The notes: generated by a model from the sequence alone, not told the origin. A stretch of DNA of 64,000 nt from Pedobacter aquatilis (GCF_030409415.1 NZ_JAUFPW010000036.1:310001-374000), one strand, 5' to 3'; shown: positions 34,864 through 44,023, counted from the first letter of the stretch. Translations and numbers: made by a program.

Positions 34864-35658
34864 TTAGTATTCTTCAGCAATAATTTCGTAGAAATCTCTA
34901 ATCGGCTGAAACTGCGGATGCAATGACACAACATCTCCGAAAACCAATAATGCTGGTGCAGTTATTTTTTTATCTTCTACAACCTCTGCAATCGTTTCTA
35001 CAATGCCAACCGCAATTTTCTCTTGAGTTGTAGAACCATTTTGAATCACTGCAACAGGCAGTAGTCCTTTGTTTTCAGCCTGAAAAATAGCAGCGATTTC
35101 TTTTACCTTTTCAATTCCATTTAAAACAACAATTGTTGCTTTGGTTTTAGCGGCAATGTATAAATCTTCAGAAATTTCTCCTTTCGAATTTGTACCAGTT
35201 ACTGCCCAAAAACTTTCGCTCAAGTCTTTGTATATCATTGGGATTTTCTGCAAACTTGGCGCACCTGTAGCGCTTGAAATACCTGGAATAATTTCTGTTG
35301 GGATGCTGTAGGATTCAGCTACATCAATTTCTTCGTAACCTTTGGCAAAGAAAAACGGGTCGCCACTTTTTAAACGAACAACATGACCATAGTTTAAGGC
35401 ATAATCAATAATTAACTTATTTACTGCATCCTGAGAGAAATCTTCATCATCGCTACGTTTGCCAACATAAACCTTCGGAATGCCTTCGGGAGCATAACAA
35501 AGTAAAGCTTCGTTCACATTTGCATCGTATAAAACAACATCAGCGGTTTTTAATGCTTTAACACCTTTTAAACTAAATAAATCCGGGTCGCCAGGACCAG
35601 CACCTATTAATGTGATTTTTGGTTCAATGTTCGCTTTTTCTACTTTACTTAAAATCAT
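34864..35658 (-). CDS. cobA: Uroporphyrinogen-III C-methyltransferase (SUMT)
   Basis: 264 residues. SAM-dependent methyltransferase that methylates uroporphyrinogen III at C2 and C7 to precorrin-2, the entry to siroheme or cobalamin. The tetrapyrrole methylase signature LIGAGPGDPDLFSLKG (18-33), VVRLKSGDPFFF and PVAVIQNGST blocks are present. Single-domain form, without CysG dehydrogenase parts. The other siroheme genes are not in the window. A role in sulfite or nitrite reductase cofactor supply is likely but not shown. Confidence 0.92.
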   Translation of the reverse strand: MILSKVEKANIEPKITLIGAGPGDPDLFSLKGVKALKTADVVLYDANVNEALLCYAPEGIPKVYVGKRSDDEDFSQDAVNKLIIDYALNYGHVVRLKSGDPFFFAKGYEEIDVAESYSIPTEIIPGISSATGAPSLQKIPMIYKDLSESFWAVTGTNSKGEISEDLYIAAKTKATIVVLNGIEKVKEIAAIFQAENKGLLPVAVIQNGSTTQEKIAVGIVETIAEVVEDKKITAPALLVFGDVVSLHPQFQPIRDFYEIIAEEY

Positions 35659-35763
35659 AGCAACAATAATTAGCTCGTGATAATTCCTATTAATTATACA
35701 AATATATAAAGTCTATAGAAATTGTAGTAATTTATTTTAAAATAATTCCACTACTTGGTTAAA

Positions 35764-35825
35764 CGTCATTGCGAGGCACGAAGCAATCTCTTGTATATAA
35801 GAATGCTTCCTGTCTCGCAATGACG
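35764..35825. repeat. Dispersed palindrome, GTCATTGCGAGG family (copy 2)
   Basis: Begins CGTCATTGCGAGGCACGAAG and ends TGTCTCGCAATGACG. The right arm has lost part of the GATTGCTTCGTAC segment, so the pairing is less perfect than at 18056-18121. It sits between a lipoprotein gene and the SUMT gene. Confidence 0.8.
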
Positions 35826-35845
35826 ACATGAATAAAAACTATAAA

Positions 35846-36307
35846 CTACTTACAAGGCGCTTCCTCAAAGGTAAATTTTCCCCTTTCGAAATTAATTGGT
35901 TTGCCTTTTACAAAATAAGAGCGACCTAAAGTGGTTTCAATCTGCCCTACTCCCATAACCAATTTCCCATCTTTTTTAAGAAAAGCTAAAGGATTGGTAA
36001 ATGTTTTGGTTGAATCTTTGCCGGTGTTAAAACGATAATCAACTAAAAGAGTATCACCATTAAACTTACCATCAAGCTGACCGTTATTATGTGGTTTTTC
36101 AGCGTATTTTACCAACAATGCACCCGTAATTTTTCCAGATGACATTGTTTTTATAATCATTGATGCACTATCTTTTTCGAAAGCAGCAGCATAACAGGTT
36201 TCACTTAGAACAGAATCTTTTTTTGCCTCAGCTTTTTTTTCTGATTGATTACAGGCAAACACAAACGGAATTGCCGCAAGTGCTAGATAAAGGATGTTTT
36301 TATTCAT
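35846..36307 (-). CDS. Lipoprotein of unknown function
   Basis: 153 residues from the ATG at 36307 (MNKNILYLALAAIPFVFACNQ). The longer frame back to 36379 would hide the leader and is rejected. A lipoprotein signal peptide ends FACNQ with Cys19. The mature part contains DSASMIIKTMSSGKITG and GDTLLVDYRF, a pattern common in small Bacteroidota lipoproteins that carry a beta-barrel-like fold. Function not known. It lies 81 nt after the bestrophin-like gene on the same strand. Confidence 0.75.
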   Translation of the reverse strand: MNKNILYLALAAIPFVFACNQSEKKAEAKKDSVLSETCYAAAFEKDSASMIIKTMSSGKITGALLVKYAEKPHNNGQLDGKFNGDTLLVDYRFNTGKDSTKTFTNPLAFLKKDGKLVMGVGQIETTLGRSYFVKGKPINFERGKFTFEEAPCK

Positions 36308-36387
36308 ATTAAAGATTTTAAGTTTGAGGATATTACCTAAATATAAATTAAGGATGAAATGTTTGTTTAAATTCCACAATTTAATCT

Positions 36388-37398
36388 TTACAGTAAAATA
36401 TTATTTTCTGGAACGATCGCAGGTGGCAAATCAATTTCATTGAGCATATCCCGCATATCAATTTCGATAGTCCTAGATATGTTTGTTATTGGCACATCAT
36501 TCGCACTGCCTTCAAACGGATTTGTAGAACTATCGCCCACAACATCTAATGTATTAAAAACCCATGTCAAAAGTATCGCAAATGGAATATTTAACCATAT
36601 AGAGAATCCTTCTATTACTGTTCCAATACCTAACTTGTTAAAATCGTTTAATAGGCCGTAAGGCACAAGAAAAACGAAAAGATTTAACATTATATTGGCA
36701 ATTGAAGAGAAATGCCGTGGGTATGGAAAATTTTTAATCCGCTCTGTCTTACCTTGATTATCGTAAAAATTAGTTATTCCAGCCTGTAAAGATTGAAGTT
36801 GTAAATCAGTAAAAACTTTTTCAGCCGCCAATTTATTAATGTGACTAGATTGTAAAGCCATTATCTGCGTTGCTCTATTTTTTTTGGTTAAAACATACTT
36901 CAATTCTTCATCAGATAGATAATTTGTTAATACTTCTTCAAGCTTATCCGTTCTTTCTGCAATGTGATAGTTTTTCGCATATTCTAAATTTCTGGGGTCA
37001 TCCATGTTTTCCCAAACACGAGGCTCTCTAAGTTGAAAACGTAGAGCTGTTAACCAGGCAAAGTGGCGGTAAAAAATTATCTGCACATCTTGCTTTTTAT
37101 CTTTTGATGATAAAAAATCTCTAACCATTACAGCAAAAGAGCGACTTGCATTTATAATGCCGCCATAAATTTGGCGTGCTTCCCAAAGCCTTGCATAACT
37201 TGCATTATTTTTAAATCCGATTATAAAGGAAACAGCAGTTCCTAATAGAGCTACCGGAACCCAGGAAATTGATAGAAATGTAAAACCACAAAAATGATAA
37301 AGAACAGTTGGTATAATAGCCAAAATACTTAGCCTTAAAATATCCCTACGTGTCCAAAGGATAAATTCTTTTAAAGAATATTTCTTTCCAGCGTGCAT
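36388..37398 (-). CDS. Bestrophin-like anion channel (UPF0187 family)
   Basis: 336 residues with four hydrophobic segments (about 22-42, 45-65, 230-252, 262-285) and the bestrophin-type sequence GFKNNASYARLWEARQIYGGIINASRSF (read in parts at about 65-92). Bacterial homologues form pentameric anion or cation channels in the inner membrane. The late S-T-N-P-F-E-G-S-A-N-D-V-P segment corresponds to the conserved cytosolic neck. Start ATG at 37398. Upstream is a 135-nt spacer. Confidence 0.87.
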   Translation of the reverse strand: MHAGKKYSLKEFILWTRRDILRLSILAIIPTVLYHFCGFTFLSISWVPVALLGTAVSFIIGFKNNASYARLWEARQIYGGIINASRSFAVMVRDFLSSKDKKQDVQIIFYRHFAWLTALRFQLREPRVWENMDDPRNLEYAKNYHIAERTDKLEEVLTNYLSDEELKYVLTKKNRATQIMALQSSHINKLAAEKVFTDLQLQSLQAGITNFYDNQGKTERIKNFPYPRHFSSIANIMLNLFVFLVPYGLLNDFNKLGIGTVIEGFSIWLNIPFAILLTWVFNTLDVVGDSSTNPFEGSANDVPITNISRTIEIDMRDMLNEIDLPPAIVPENNILL

Positions 37399-37533
37399 GA
37401 GATTAAAATTTTATTTAGGGATGTTCTCTGAGGGTTGGCGAAGGTATAAAAATTTGAGAGTAAGTACCAAAATCACTATTGATTTTATTAATCAGAAAAA
37501 ATATTTTCTTAACAAGATATATAATTATCTACT

Positions 37534-38328
37534 CTATACTAAATTATTACTCATTACAAAATGTACCAACTCCGCAGAGGTTTTGGTATTGGTTTTTGTA
37601 CGTAAATTTTTCTTGTGGTTTTCTACCGTTGAGTACGATATATTTAACTCATCAGCAATTTTCGGACTGTTAAAACCTCTTAACATTAAATTTAGCAATT
37701 GCTTTTCCCGTTTGGTGATGCTTGGTAAATTCACATTTTTTAGCGTCACAATATCGCCCATGGCCAAATGGTAATATTCTGTTTTACCATCTATCACATT
37801 AACCAATGTCATTAAAATCGGTCTTTCATTAAAATTAAAATGTGTTAAATCAGTAACCATCATTAAGCCACAAGTGGTTAAATTTTGGCTGTTTACATAC
37901 AAACCGGGCATTTGTATCAGCACCCAACGGTAAGCTTTTTGGGCGTTTAACATTCTGGCGTATATGTTAATGCGAATGTTATCTTGTTTCTCTGTTGGCA
38001 ATTCGATAATCCTATCCATGGCATATTGTATGGCCGAAAGCACATAAAAACTATCATCAGGATGAATATTTTCTACAAAAAAGAAGGCCGATTTATTTTC
38101 CCAATCGGCTTTGCTAAACGGACTAAGCTCGCCAATGTTTTGGCTGGCCACTGTAATTAGCATGTTTGCATTGTCGCCAATAAACCAATAATACGGACCG
38201 ATGGCAAAATTATGCGCTTCTTTTATCTGTGTTTCGAAAAACGCTTCGTAATTAATAATACCTAATTCCTTGTCAGATTTGGCATTATTAGTAAACTGTT
38301 CTGTAGTTAATGGTTGTAAAATTTTCAT
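37534..38328 (-). CDS. PAS-LuxR type transcriptional regulator
   Basis: 264 residues. The C-terminal LuxR helix-turn-helix (about 198-260) reads ITKREKQLLNLMLRGF then NSPKIADELNISYSTVENHK, a clear GerE-type domain. The N-terminal 180 residues resemble a PAS-3 fold (FVENIHPDDSFYVL, then YARMLNAQKAYRWVLIQM), common in Bacteroidota. No receiver domain, so it probably binds a ligand directly. It is divergent from the exported-protein cluster at 38590 and may regulate it, which is a guess from position only. Confidence 0.86.
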   Translation of the reverse strand: MKILQPLTTEQFTNNAKSDKELGIINYEAFFETQIKEAHNFAIGPYYWFIGDNANMLITVASQNIGELSPFSKADWENKSAFFFVENIHPDDSFYVLSAIQYAMDRIIELPTEKQDNIRINIYARMLNAQKAYRWVLIQMPGLYVNSQNLTTCGLMMVTDLTHFNFNERPILMTLVNVIDGKTEYYHLAMGDIVTLKNVNLPSITKREKQLLNLMLRGFNSPKIADELNISYSTVENHKKNLRTKTNTKTSAELVHFVMSNNLV

Positions 38329-38589
38329 AGCGTAGGTTAGATTTAACTAATATAATCTTTTACATCATCAATTAAAAATGATAGATATCTACTATTTTTT
38401 GAGCGTTTGTTAAACATTAAATTTGAGTTATTATATCACCAAGAAAGCCATTTGATAGAATTAATGGAACATTTTATCATCCCAAGAGATAAAATAATTT
38501 TACTTACAGGTAAACCTTTACACATAATTCATCTATTCTTTTTCCAGGTAATTAAAAAAAGTAACATCATTTAAAATAAAACTAACCTC

Positions 38590-39690
38590 ATGAAAAATAA
38601 CCGTCGATCAGAATTTAATAAATCCTACATATTGATTACTGCTTTTTTATTTTATATAAACATCGGCTTTGCCCAAAATACCGAAGAAGCTAACAACTTT
38701 ATAAGAGGCAACAAACTAATTTTTACCGACAACTTTAGCAAGGATGCCATAGGCGATTTTCCTGCCAGATGGAGTAGTACACAAGGTGGAGAAATAAATA
38801 ATATTGATGGTTTTGAAGAAAAATTTTTAAAAGTACCCGGAGGAAGTATCATTAACCTTTTATTAACTAAACCGCTTCCGCAAGATTTCACTTTAGATTA
38901 CGACATTGTTTTGCCTGCTGATGAAAGAACTGTTGTGCCAACAATCTGCTTTGGTGCAAAGCTAGAAAAGCTCGATATTATTATAACTCGTAGAAATGGA
39001 TTACAGTTTTCCCTAATTCGTAGTGACAGAAAGGGTTATGGTAACAAATTATTGTATGGCAATTACAGTACAAGTACAACGCTAAACAAAATAGATTATA
39101 CACCCGAAATCAACAAAAAAATACACATCGGTTTTATGATTAACGGTACTCGCCTACGCCTATTTATTGATGGTGTAAAAATGCTCGATTTACCTACGCA
39201 ATTTTTAAACAGTTACCGCAAAAATATTTATTTAAATAGCCCAACTAATGGTTGGCAAGAAACCAAAACCAGTTATTTCTACGTCAGTAATTTTACACTT
39301 GCCGAAACCGGTAAAGATGCTCGTAGTAAAGTTGTTAAAGATTTATTTGAAATGGGCAGAGCAAGTACAACTGCTATAAAATTTAAAGTAAACAGCGATG
39401 CCTTACTACCAGAAAGTAATGCTATAATTAACGAGCTTGTTGTGGCTATGAAAGCAAATGCAAGTGCAAAAGTTAAAATTATTGGTCACACAGATAGCGA
39501 TGGCGATGATGCTAAAAACATGGCTTTAAGTTTAAAAAGAGCCAATGCCGTAAAAGCTAAAATGATGAGTTTGGGTATTGAAAGCACTCGCTTAACTACC
39601 GAAGGTTTAGGCGAAAGTAAACCAGCTGCCGACAATTCATCTGCCGAAGGTAAAGCAAAAAACCGACGGGTAGAGTTTATAAAAATGTAA
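38590..39690 (+). CDS. OmpA-family exported protein with N-terminal sandwich domain
   Basis: 366 residues. A signal peptide ends near IGFAQ (about residue 29). The middle part (about 40-235) is a beta-sandwich of LamG/DUF1080-like type with FTDNFSKDAIGDFPARW and FYVSNFTLAE. The C-terminal OmpA domain (about 255-366) has IIGHTDSDGD and AKNRRVEF, which bind peptidoglycan. First gene of a run of exported proteins on the plus strand. Confidence 0.87.
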   Translation: MKNNRRSEFNKSYILITAFLFYINIGFAQNTEEANNFIRGNKLIFTDNFSKDAIGDFPARWSSTQGGEINNIDGFEEKFLKVPGGSIINLLLTKPLPQDFTLDYDIVLPADERTVVPTICFGAKLEKLDIIITRRNGLQFSLIRSDRKGYGNKLLYGNYSTSTTLNKIDYTPEINKKIHIGFMINGTRLRLFIDGVKMLDLPTQFLNSYRKNIYLNSPTNGWQETKTSYFYVSNFTLAETGKDARSKVVKDLFEMGRASTTAIKFKVNSDALLPESNAIINELVVAMKANASAKVKIIGHTDSDGDDAKNMALSLKRANAVKAKMMSLGIESTRLTTEGLGESKPAADNSSAEGKAKNRRVEFIKM

Positions 39691-39702
39691 GTAGTTGCCA
39701 GT

Positions 39703-39726
39703 TTTCTGCCAGTAGACGGGCAGAAA
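39703..39726. repeat. Short hairpin after the OmpA-family gene
   Basis: TTTCTGCC and GGCAGAAA form an 8-bp stem with an 8-nt loop, 13 nt past the stop codon. No T run follows, so it may stabilise an mRNA end rather than terminate. Confidence 0.4.
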
Positions 39727-39793
39727 TTCAAAGGTTTAAAAGCGAAATACTTAAATCAACCAAGTTTATACATGCAAAAAATCTAAAATCGTA

Positions 39794-39811
39794 TCCCGAT
39801 AGCTATCAGGA
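39794..39811. repeat. CCGATAGCTATC palindrome
   Basis: TCCCGATAGCTATCAGGA is an imperfect palindrome centred on ATAGCTAT, 19 nt before the next ATG, flanked by two ATCTAAAAT words. It looks like a short dispersed palindrome or an operator. Confidence 0.4.
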
Positions 39812-39829
39812 CTAAAATCTAAAATTAAA

Positions 39830-40387
39830 ATGATGAACCGACTATTTCTATTACTGATGATTGCACTTAGCAGTTGCACCGTATTAAAAAACGGCACCTC
39901 TTACTTAGGTGAGGATAGAATTTTCGGCAAGCATTTTAACCGAACCTTTAAAACCGAATACAAAGAAGTTGATTACAGGGCATCGGCGGTTGAGTTGGGT
40001 ATTGCCATAAAACCACACAAAGATGGAAGAATTAAAGGCATCAGAATTAAAAACCCGACAAAAGGTTACGTTCGCCTTTCTATTTGGGATGCCGATACGC
40101 GTGAGCTCATACAAAGCACAAATGTAAACATTAGCGACACGGTGGATTATAACTTTTTTTATATCCAAATGCCTTTAATAGCCAATAAAACCTATACAAT
40201 TTCTATCAACGTACTAAAATATTACTACTACAAATTGCCATTTAACCCATTGCCTTTACATAGTAATGATGTGAGTTTGCTGTACAGCGTTTATGAAGAA
40301 ACGCCATATCAGCGGTTTCCCGGGCAAAATGTAGCATCGGTTTACCACGGCATAATTGATATAGATGCAGAGTTTAAAATAGATTAA
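39830..40387 (+). CDS. Lipoprotein with DUF4082-like domain
   Basis: 185 residues. Lipoprotein leader ending ALSSC (Cys16). The mature part resembles DUF4082-type jelly-roll domains (VELGIAIKPHKDGRIKGIRI, then a ..LSIWDADTRELI.. strand pair), which occur in surface and carbohydrate-associated proteins. It precedes the ricin-like exported protein by 34 nt. Function unknown. Confidence 0.72.
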   Translation: MMNRLFLLLMIALSSCTVLKNGTSYLGEDRIFGKHFNRTFKTEYKEVDYRASAVELGIAIKPHKDGRIKGIRIKNPTKGYVRLSIWDADTRELIQSTNVNISDTVDYNFFYIQMPLIANKTYTISINVLKYYYYKLPFNPLPLHSNDVSLLYSVYEETPYQRFPGQNVASVYHGIIDIDAEFKID

Positions 40388-40421
40388 CCAAAAACATCAT
40401 CAACCTAAAAAATATAAAACA

Positions 40422-41894
40422 ATGAAAAAGCTCATTTTCCTATTACTGATTTTCCCAACAATTGTATTTGCACAAGTAAGGCCCGGATTGTATAAATTCC
40501 AACTAATTCCTGGGAACCTAAAAATGGAACTCAACAACAGTAATTTTATAAGGGTTGCAGACGATTGTAGAGATAGAACTCCAAACTGTGGCAAACAGGT
40601 GTGGCAAATTGTAACTACAAGTATTAATGCTACTACGTTTAAAATAATTTTAACGGGCAGTGGTAAGTACCTTACATGGGACGACCCGAACGAAAACGCA
40701 ATTAAGCTACAGTTATCGTTACAGCCACGATACCCAAGGCTGAAGGAAAAATATCAGTTATTTAATTTCATTATTAATGATAAAGGAAGTTATCAAATTC
40801 AACCAGCATTTGATGATGCTACACCTAACAATTTCTTTTTAAGTGCGACAGTACATCCTGGTGCATACAATGCTGTAGGATTATTTAAAAAAGGTGAAAC
40901 CGAGTTTAGAAACGTACAAGACGCTTGGATTTTTACGCCACCTATTACACCGTTAGCTCCACAAGCTAGCCCATCAGTTGTTGTAGAGCCACCTTCAGAT
41001 AATAAACTAGAAGTTGATTTTAAAACAGGTGCCGATAATTTGGAAATGAAACCTTTTCAGGATAATGTAGAAATACATGTGGTTTTAAAAAACAGAGCCG
41101 ATGCCATTTTACAAAACGCCAATAAAGACCAAAACTGGCCAAACAATTCTATCAAACGAGTTACCGTACCATTACCTGCCGATATTACCGTTGATGATAT
41201 TAAAGAATTGCATGTTTACAGAAATAGAAAGCTGGGTGGTACACCAACTACAACCGTTTTTAACATCGCCGAAAAAGACAATTGGAATGTTGATAAAATC
41301 ACATCTACAGCAAGAATAAAAGTTAATGGCGTGCTAAAAATGTATCGCTTTGCAGATTTTATAAGCTCAACAGGCTCAAACCCAATGTTTAGGTTTGTTT
41401 ACGAAGGTGGTAATGGCAGGAACGAAGGACAGGTTTTTAAGGGTTTTTTAAGTAATGTAGGCAATGGCACGAGTACCAGCAACTCACCCAATGTTGTAAA
41501 TGCCCCGCCAAAAATAAAAATAGAAACCTTAACCGGAGGCGATGATTTACGTGGTGGCAATGATAATGTAAATCTAATGATTAGATTAAATACAACTCCT
41601 GCAAGAACAATTACCGTAAGCAACCTTAATAACCGTGAAAAGTGGGATAATTTTACAGAACATATCGTAACTAAATCTATAACCGCTCCTGCTTTTACTT
41701 TTGATGATATTAAAGAAATTGCACTTAGACACACTGGCGGAGGTGGCATTGGCGCCGATAATTGGTATTTAGATAAACTAAAAATTACACTAACCATTGC
41801 CGGCGAAACAAGAGTTTTGGTTGACCAAGTTGGTGCGCCAATACATTACTTTACCGGAGAACTTCGCTCAAAAACACTTCAAATTTTAAGATAA
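40422..41894 (+). CDS. Exported multidomain protein: beta-trefoil-like N-terminus plus two repeated domains
   Basis: 490 residues. Signal peptide to about FAQ (18). The region about 20-175 has the YKFQLIPGNLKMEL ... KYLTWDDPN ... FQIQPAF-like pattern of ricin-type beta-trefoils. Two related domains follow at about 196-335 and 365-490: each has G-x-D-x-L ... D-N-V-x ... L, a middle K/W-containing strand and a D-D-I-K-E block (TVDDIKELHVYR / TFDDIKEIALRH). The second carries GGDDLRGGNDNVN. A carbohydrate-binding surface role is plausible but not proven. Confidence 0.72.
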   Translation: MKKLIFLLLIFPTIVFAQVRPGLYKFQLIPGNLKMELNNSNFIRVADDCRDRTPNCGKQVWQIVTTSINATTFKIILTGSGKYLTWDDPNENAIKLQLSLQPRYPRLKEKYQLFNFIINDKGSYQIQPAFDDATPNNFFLSATVHPGAYNAVGLFKKGETEFRNVQDAWIFTPPITPLAPQASPSVVVEPPSDNKLEVDFKTGADNLEMKPFQDNVEIHVVLKNRADAILQNANKDQNWPNNSIKRVTVPLPADITVDDIKELHVYRNRKLGGTPTTTVFNIAEKDNWNVDKITSTARIKVNGVLKMYRFADFISSTGSNPMFRFVYEGGNGRNEGQVFKGFLSNVGNGTSTSNSPNVVNAPPKIKIETLTGGDDLRGGNDNVNLMIRLNTTPARTITVSNLNNREKWDNFTEHIVTKSITAPAFTFDDIKEIALRHTGGGGIGADNWYLDKLKITLTIAGETRVLVDQVGAPIHYFTGELRSKTLQILR

Positions 41895-41987
41895 TAAGCT
41901 ATGAAACCATCATGATTTTTTCAAATCACAAAGTGGAATGAATAAATCTGATAGCTTCATCAACATTAAAAAACAAATTATATACAG

Positions 41988-42539
41988 ATGAAAAATATTG
42001 TGATAACAATTGCACTTGTAACAAGTATGGTTTTAAGTGCAAATGCCCAAAAAGGCAAAATACAAACTGGTGTAATGGCAAATCCAAATTCGGCTGTTGT
42101 TAAAGCATTACCAGATTTAACTTTCGATTTGATACCTGTGGTACTTGCTGGTGGCGACCCATTGGAGCGAGTTTTGGGAACCAAAGCCACCGTAAAAATG
42201 GACATCAATTTTATTGTAAAAAATATTGGCGTGGTTAACTCAAAACCTACTAAAGTTTATGCCACTTACAGCTTTTTAGGTACACAAAGAGTAGGTACAG
42301 AAATGGTGCAAACCATGAGGCACTTCAATTCTGCAGAGTTACCTATACCAGCAATTAAAAGCAGAAAAGACGAGTTATTTAAACTTACATTCTATTTTGA
42401 AAACACACCAGAACAAGCTTTTGGCAAAGACATTAAAGTTGGTTTAACCATTGTAACTACTGGTGCGGGTAGTCAGCCAGAACTTTCTTTAAAAAACAAC
42501 CAATCTGAAGAGGTAACCATTTACAAGAGCGTTCAATAA
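41988..42539 (+). CDS. Exported protein of unknown function (CARDB-like)
   Basis: 183 residues. Signal peptide ending ANAQ (about 20). The mature part (FDLIPVVLAGG ... VKMDINFIVKNIGVVNSKPTKVYATYSFLG ... LPIPAIKSRKDELFKLTFYFE) has the layout of a single CARDB/Ig-like beta-sandwich: non-iterated N-x-G-x-x-x-S-K-P and a C-terminal edge strand. It is 93 nt after the multidomain gene, probably the same transcript. Confidence 0.65.
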   Translation: MKNIVITIALVTSMVLSANAQKGKIQTGVMANPNSAVVKALPDLTFDLIPVVLAGGDPLERVLGTKATVKMDINFIVKNIGVVNSKPTKVYATYSFLGTQRVGTEMVQTMRHFNSAELPIPAIKSRKDELFKLTFYFENTPEQAFGKDIKVGLTIVTTGAGSQPELSLKNNQSEEVTIYKSVQ

Positions 42540-42591
42540 TTATTAAACTGTAGTATATGGCTAAAAATCAACATTTTTAAAATTCACTATT

Positions 42592-43173
42592 ATGAAAACT
42601 TTAAAATTATCAGCGCTGATTATTCTATTTGGATGGGCTACAGTAACTATGGCGCAAGAAAAAAAGAAACCAGATGTAGTAATATTTGATACACCTTGTC
42701 CGCTTCCAGAGTTTAAAAAAGGACAAACTTCTGCCCAAGTGAACGAAGAGACGAGAAAGTATGTAGAATGCAAAAAACAACGAGAAGCGAGGCTAAAAGA
42801 GCGTGCCCAAGAAGCCGAAAAAATACGACAAGAAAGATTGCAGCAGCAAGAAGAACAAAGAAAGCAAAATGAGAGGAATAAGCAAATTGACCAAGAAAAA
42901 AGAACAGAAGAAAGACGTAGAGAAACTGTACGTAGAGAAGATGATCGACAACGAAATGCATTAAATGCGCAAATAGATAAAGAAAAGCGAGCAGAAGAAA
43001 GACGCAGACAACGAGATGCAAACATTAACAGACAGCTGCAAAGAGAAGCATCGCCACAAAGGAACGACCCCCAAAAGGCAGCTGCACAAAGCGCTAGAGA
43101 AGAAAGACAAAGATGAGCTCGCGAACGTGCTGCCGAAGAAAGAAGAAAAAAAAGAGAAGCTGAAGGAAATTAG
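42592..43173 (+). pseudogene. Exported Arg/Glu/Gln-rich coiled-coil protein with in-frame TGA at 43114
   Basis: Signal peptide MKTLKLSALIILFGWATVTMAQ; short N-terminal domain with Cys pair (TPCPLPEFKKGQ and KYVECKKQ), then about 110 residues of E/R/K/Q-rich helix. A TGA at 43114-43116 stops the frame after 174 residues. The same frame goes on for 18 codons of identical composition (ARERAAEERRKKREAEGN) to a TAG at 43171-43173. The TGA is most simply a CGA to TGA change in a run of Arg codons. The truncated form (42592-43116) may still be made and functional. Confidence 0.68.
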
Positions 43174-43191
43174 TTAGTCATTTAGTAATTT

Positions 43192-43500
43192 ATGCTTTTA
43201 AAGAATAAGTACCGCTTTACTGCTTACGTTAAAATAGGTTCAGCACATAAACATTGTATTTCTTATACAGATATAACATGGGATGTTGAGATGAAAACTG
43301 CCGATTAAGTAAAAATGGATTTGCCCTATGATGTGCAAACGGGATATAAAGAAAGGACCGTGCCGTATAAATTAGATTTTATACAAGTGGGTCCATTTAG
43401 AGGTGAAAATTATTTAGGCCAACCCACAAAACCTGATAATTTTATTGGCCAACCACATACTACATTTATTCAGTTTACTACCAGAATAACTAATCCTTAA
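43192..43500 (+). pseudogene. Degenerate small gene with in-frame TAA at 43306
   Basis: From the ATG at 43192 the frame codes 38 residues (MLLKNKYRFTAYVKIG...), meets TAA at 43306-43308, then continues in the same frame for 64 codons (...DLPYDVQTGYKERTVPYKLDFIQ... to ...TTRITNP) to a stop at 43498-43500. A CAA to TAA change would explain it. The second half alone (from ATG 43315) is an alternative 61-residue gene. No family recognised and no leader; the evidence is the long continuous frame and its place in the exported-protein run. Confidence 0.42.
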
Positions 43501-43576
43501 AACAACGATATAAAATTGGGCAGTAACAATTTGTCTTTTATGTTTTTAAATAAAATTATGATTTTAGGCATAAAAA

Positions 43577-43607
43577 AATCCGCGAGATTATTAAAATTTC
43601 GCGGATT
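43577..43607 (-). terminator. Terminator of ssrA
   Basis: AATCCGCGA / TCGCGGATT, a 9-bp stem with AT-rich loop, followed on the minus strand by a run of T (complement of the A run before 43577). It lies 14 nt past the tmRNA 3' end. Confidence 0.88.
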
Positions 43608-43620
43608 CTTTAAAGATTTG

Positions 43621-43986
43621 TGGAGCCGAAGGGAGTCGAACCCTTGTCCAGTTGTGAGATAACTTATACCTTCTACATGCTTATTTTTCAATTAATTTTC
43701 GAGAAATAAACGGGCTGAAAACCGACCTTGTTTAAATCCTTAGATACTTTATCTCACCTTAAGCCATATCTTCTTAAGGCCAGCGCTGTTATTTCGATGC
43801 TCCAGATTCTAACCTAACAATGCAGCAGTTAGAGGAACAAAAGCTATGCTAATTCTAAATTAGGCAGCTAAGGCGTAGTTATTTTCGCCAACTATTGTTT
43901 TGAACGTTCTCTTTAAAGTGCTCTCCGTACAACGCACTGCATGCTAACATAACCTTCGCCACCCTGTCAAATCCAAGAACGGCCCC
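43621..43986 (-). ncRNA. ssrA: Transfer-messenger RNA (tmRNA)
   Basis: 366 nt. The tRNA-like ends pair: 5' GGGGCCG with 3' CGGCTCC (one G-U), and a T arm AAGGG-TTCGACT-CCCTT precedes the acceptor; 5' flank TTCTTGGATTTGACAGGG is the typical tmRNA start. The tag reading frame lies at 43889-43860: GENNYALAA followed by TAA, the tag known from Flavobacteria/Sphingobacteria. CCA is not encoded. It rescues stalled ribosomes and directs tagged proteins to ClpXP, both subunits of which are encoded in this window. Confidence 0.97.
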
Positions 43987-44023
43987 ATTTTCGTTTTACA
44001 AATGGCATTGCAAAACAGGACGA

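Noticed and set aside
42561..43025. 154-residue Cys/Ser/Phe-rich reading frame on the minus strand
   Set aside because: It is the mirror of the E/R/K/Q-rich coiled-coil gene at 42592 (complement of GAA/AGA codons); composition is an artefact and no start context exists.
42592..43500. Recoding (TGA or TAA read as amino acid) as an explanation of the two in-frame stops
   Set aside because: The other genes use TGA and TAA normally as stops, and no selenocysteine-type structure was noticed; C-to-T changes are simpler.
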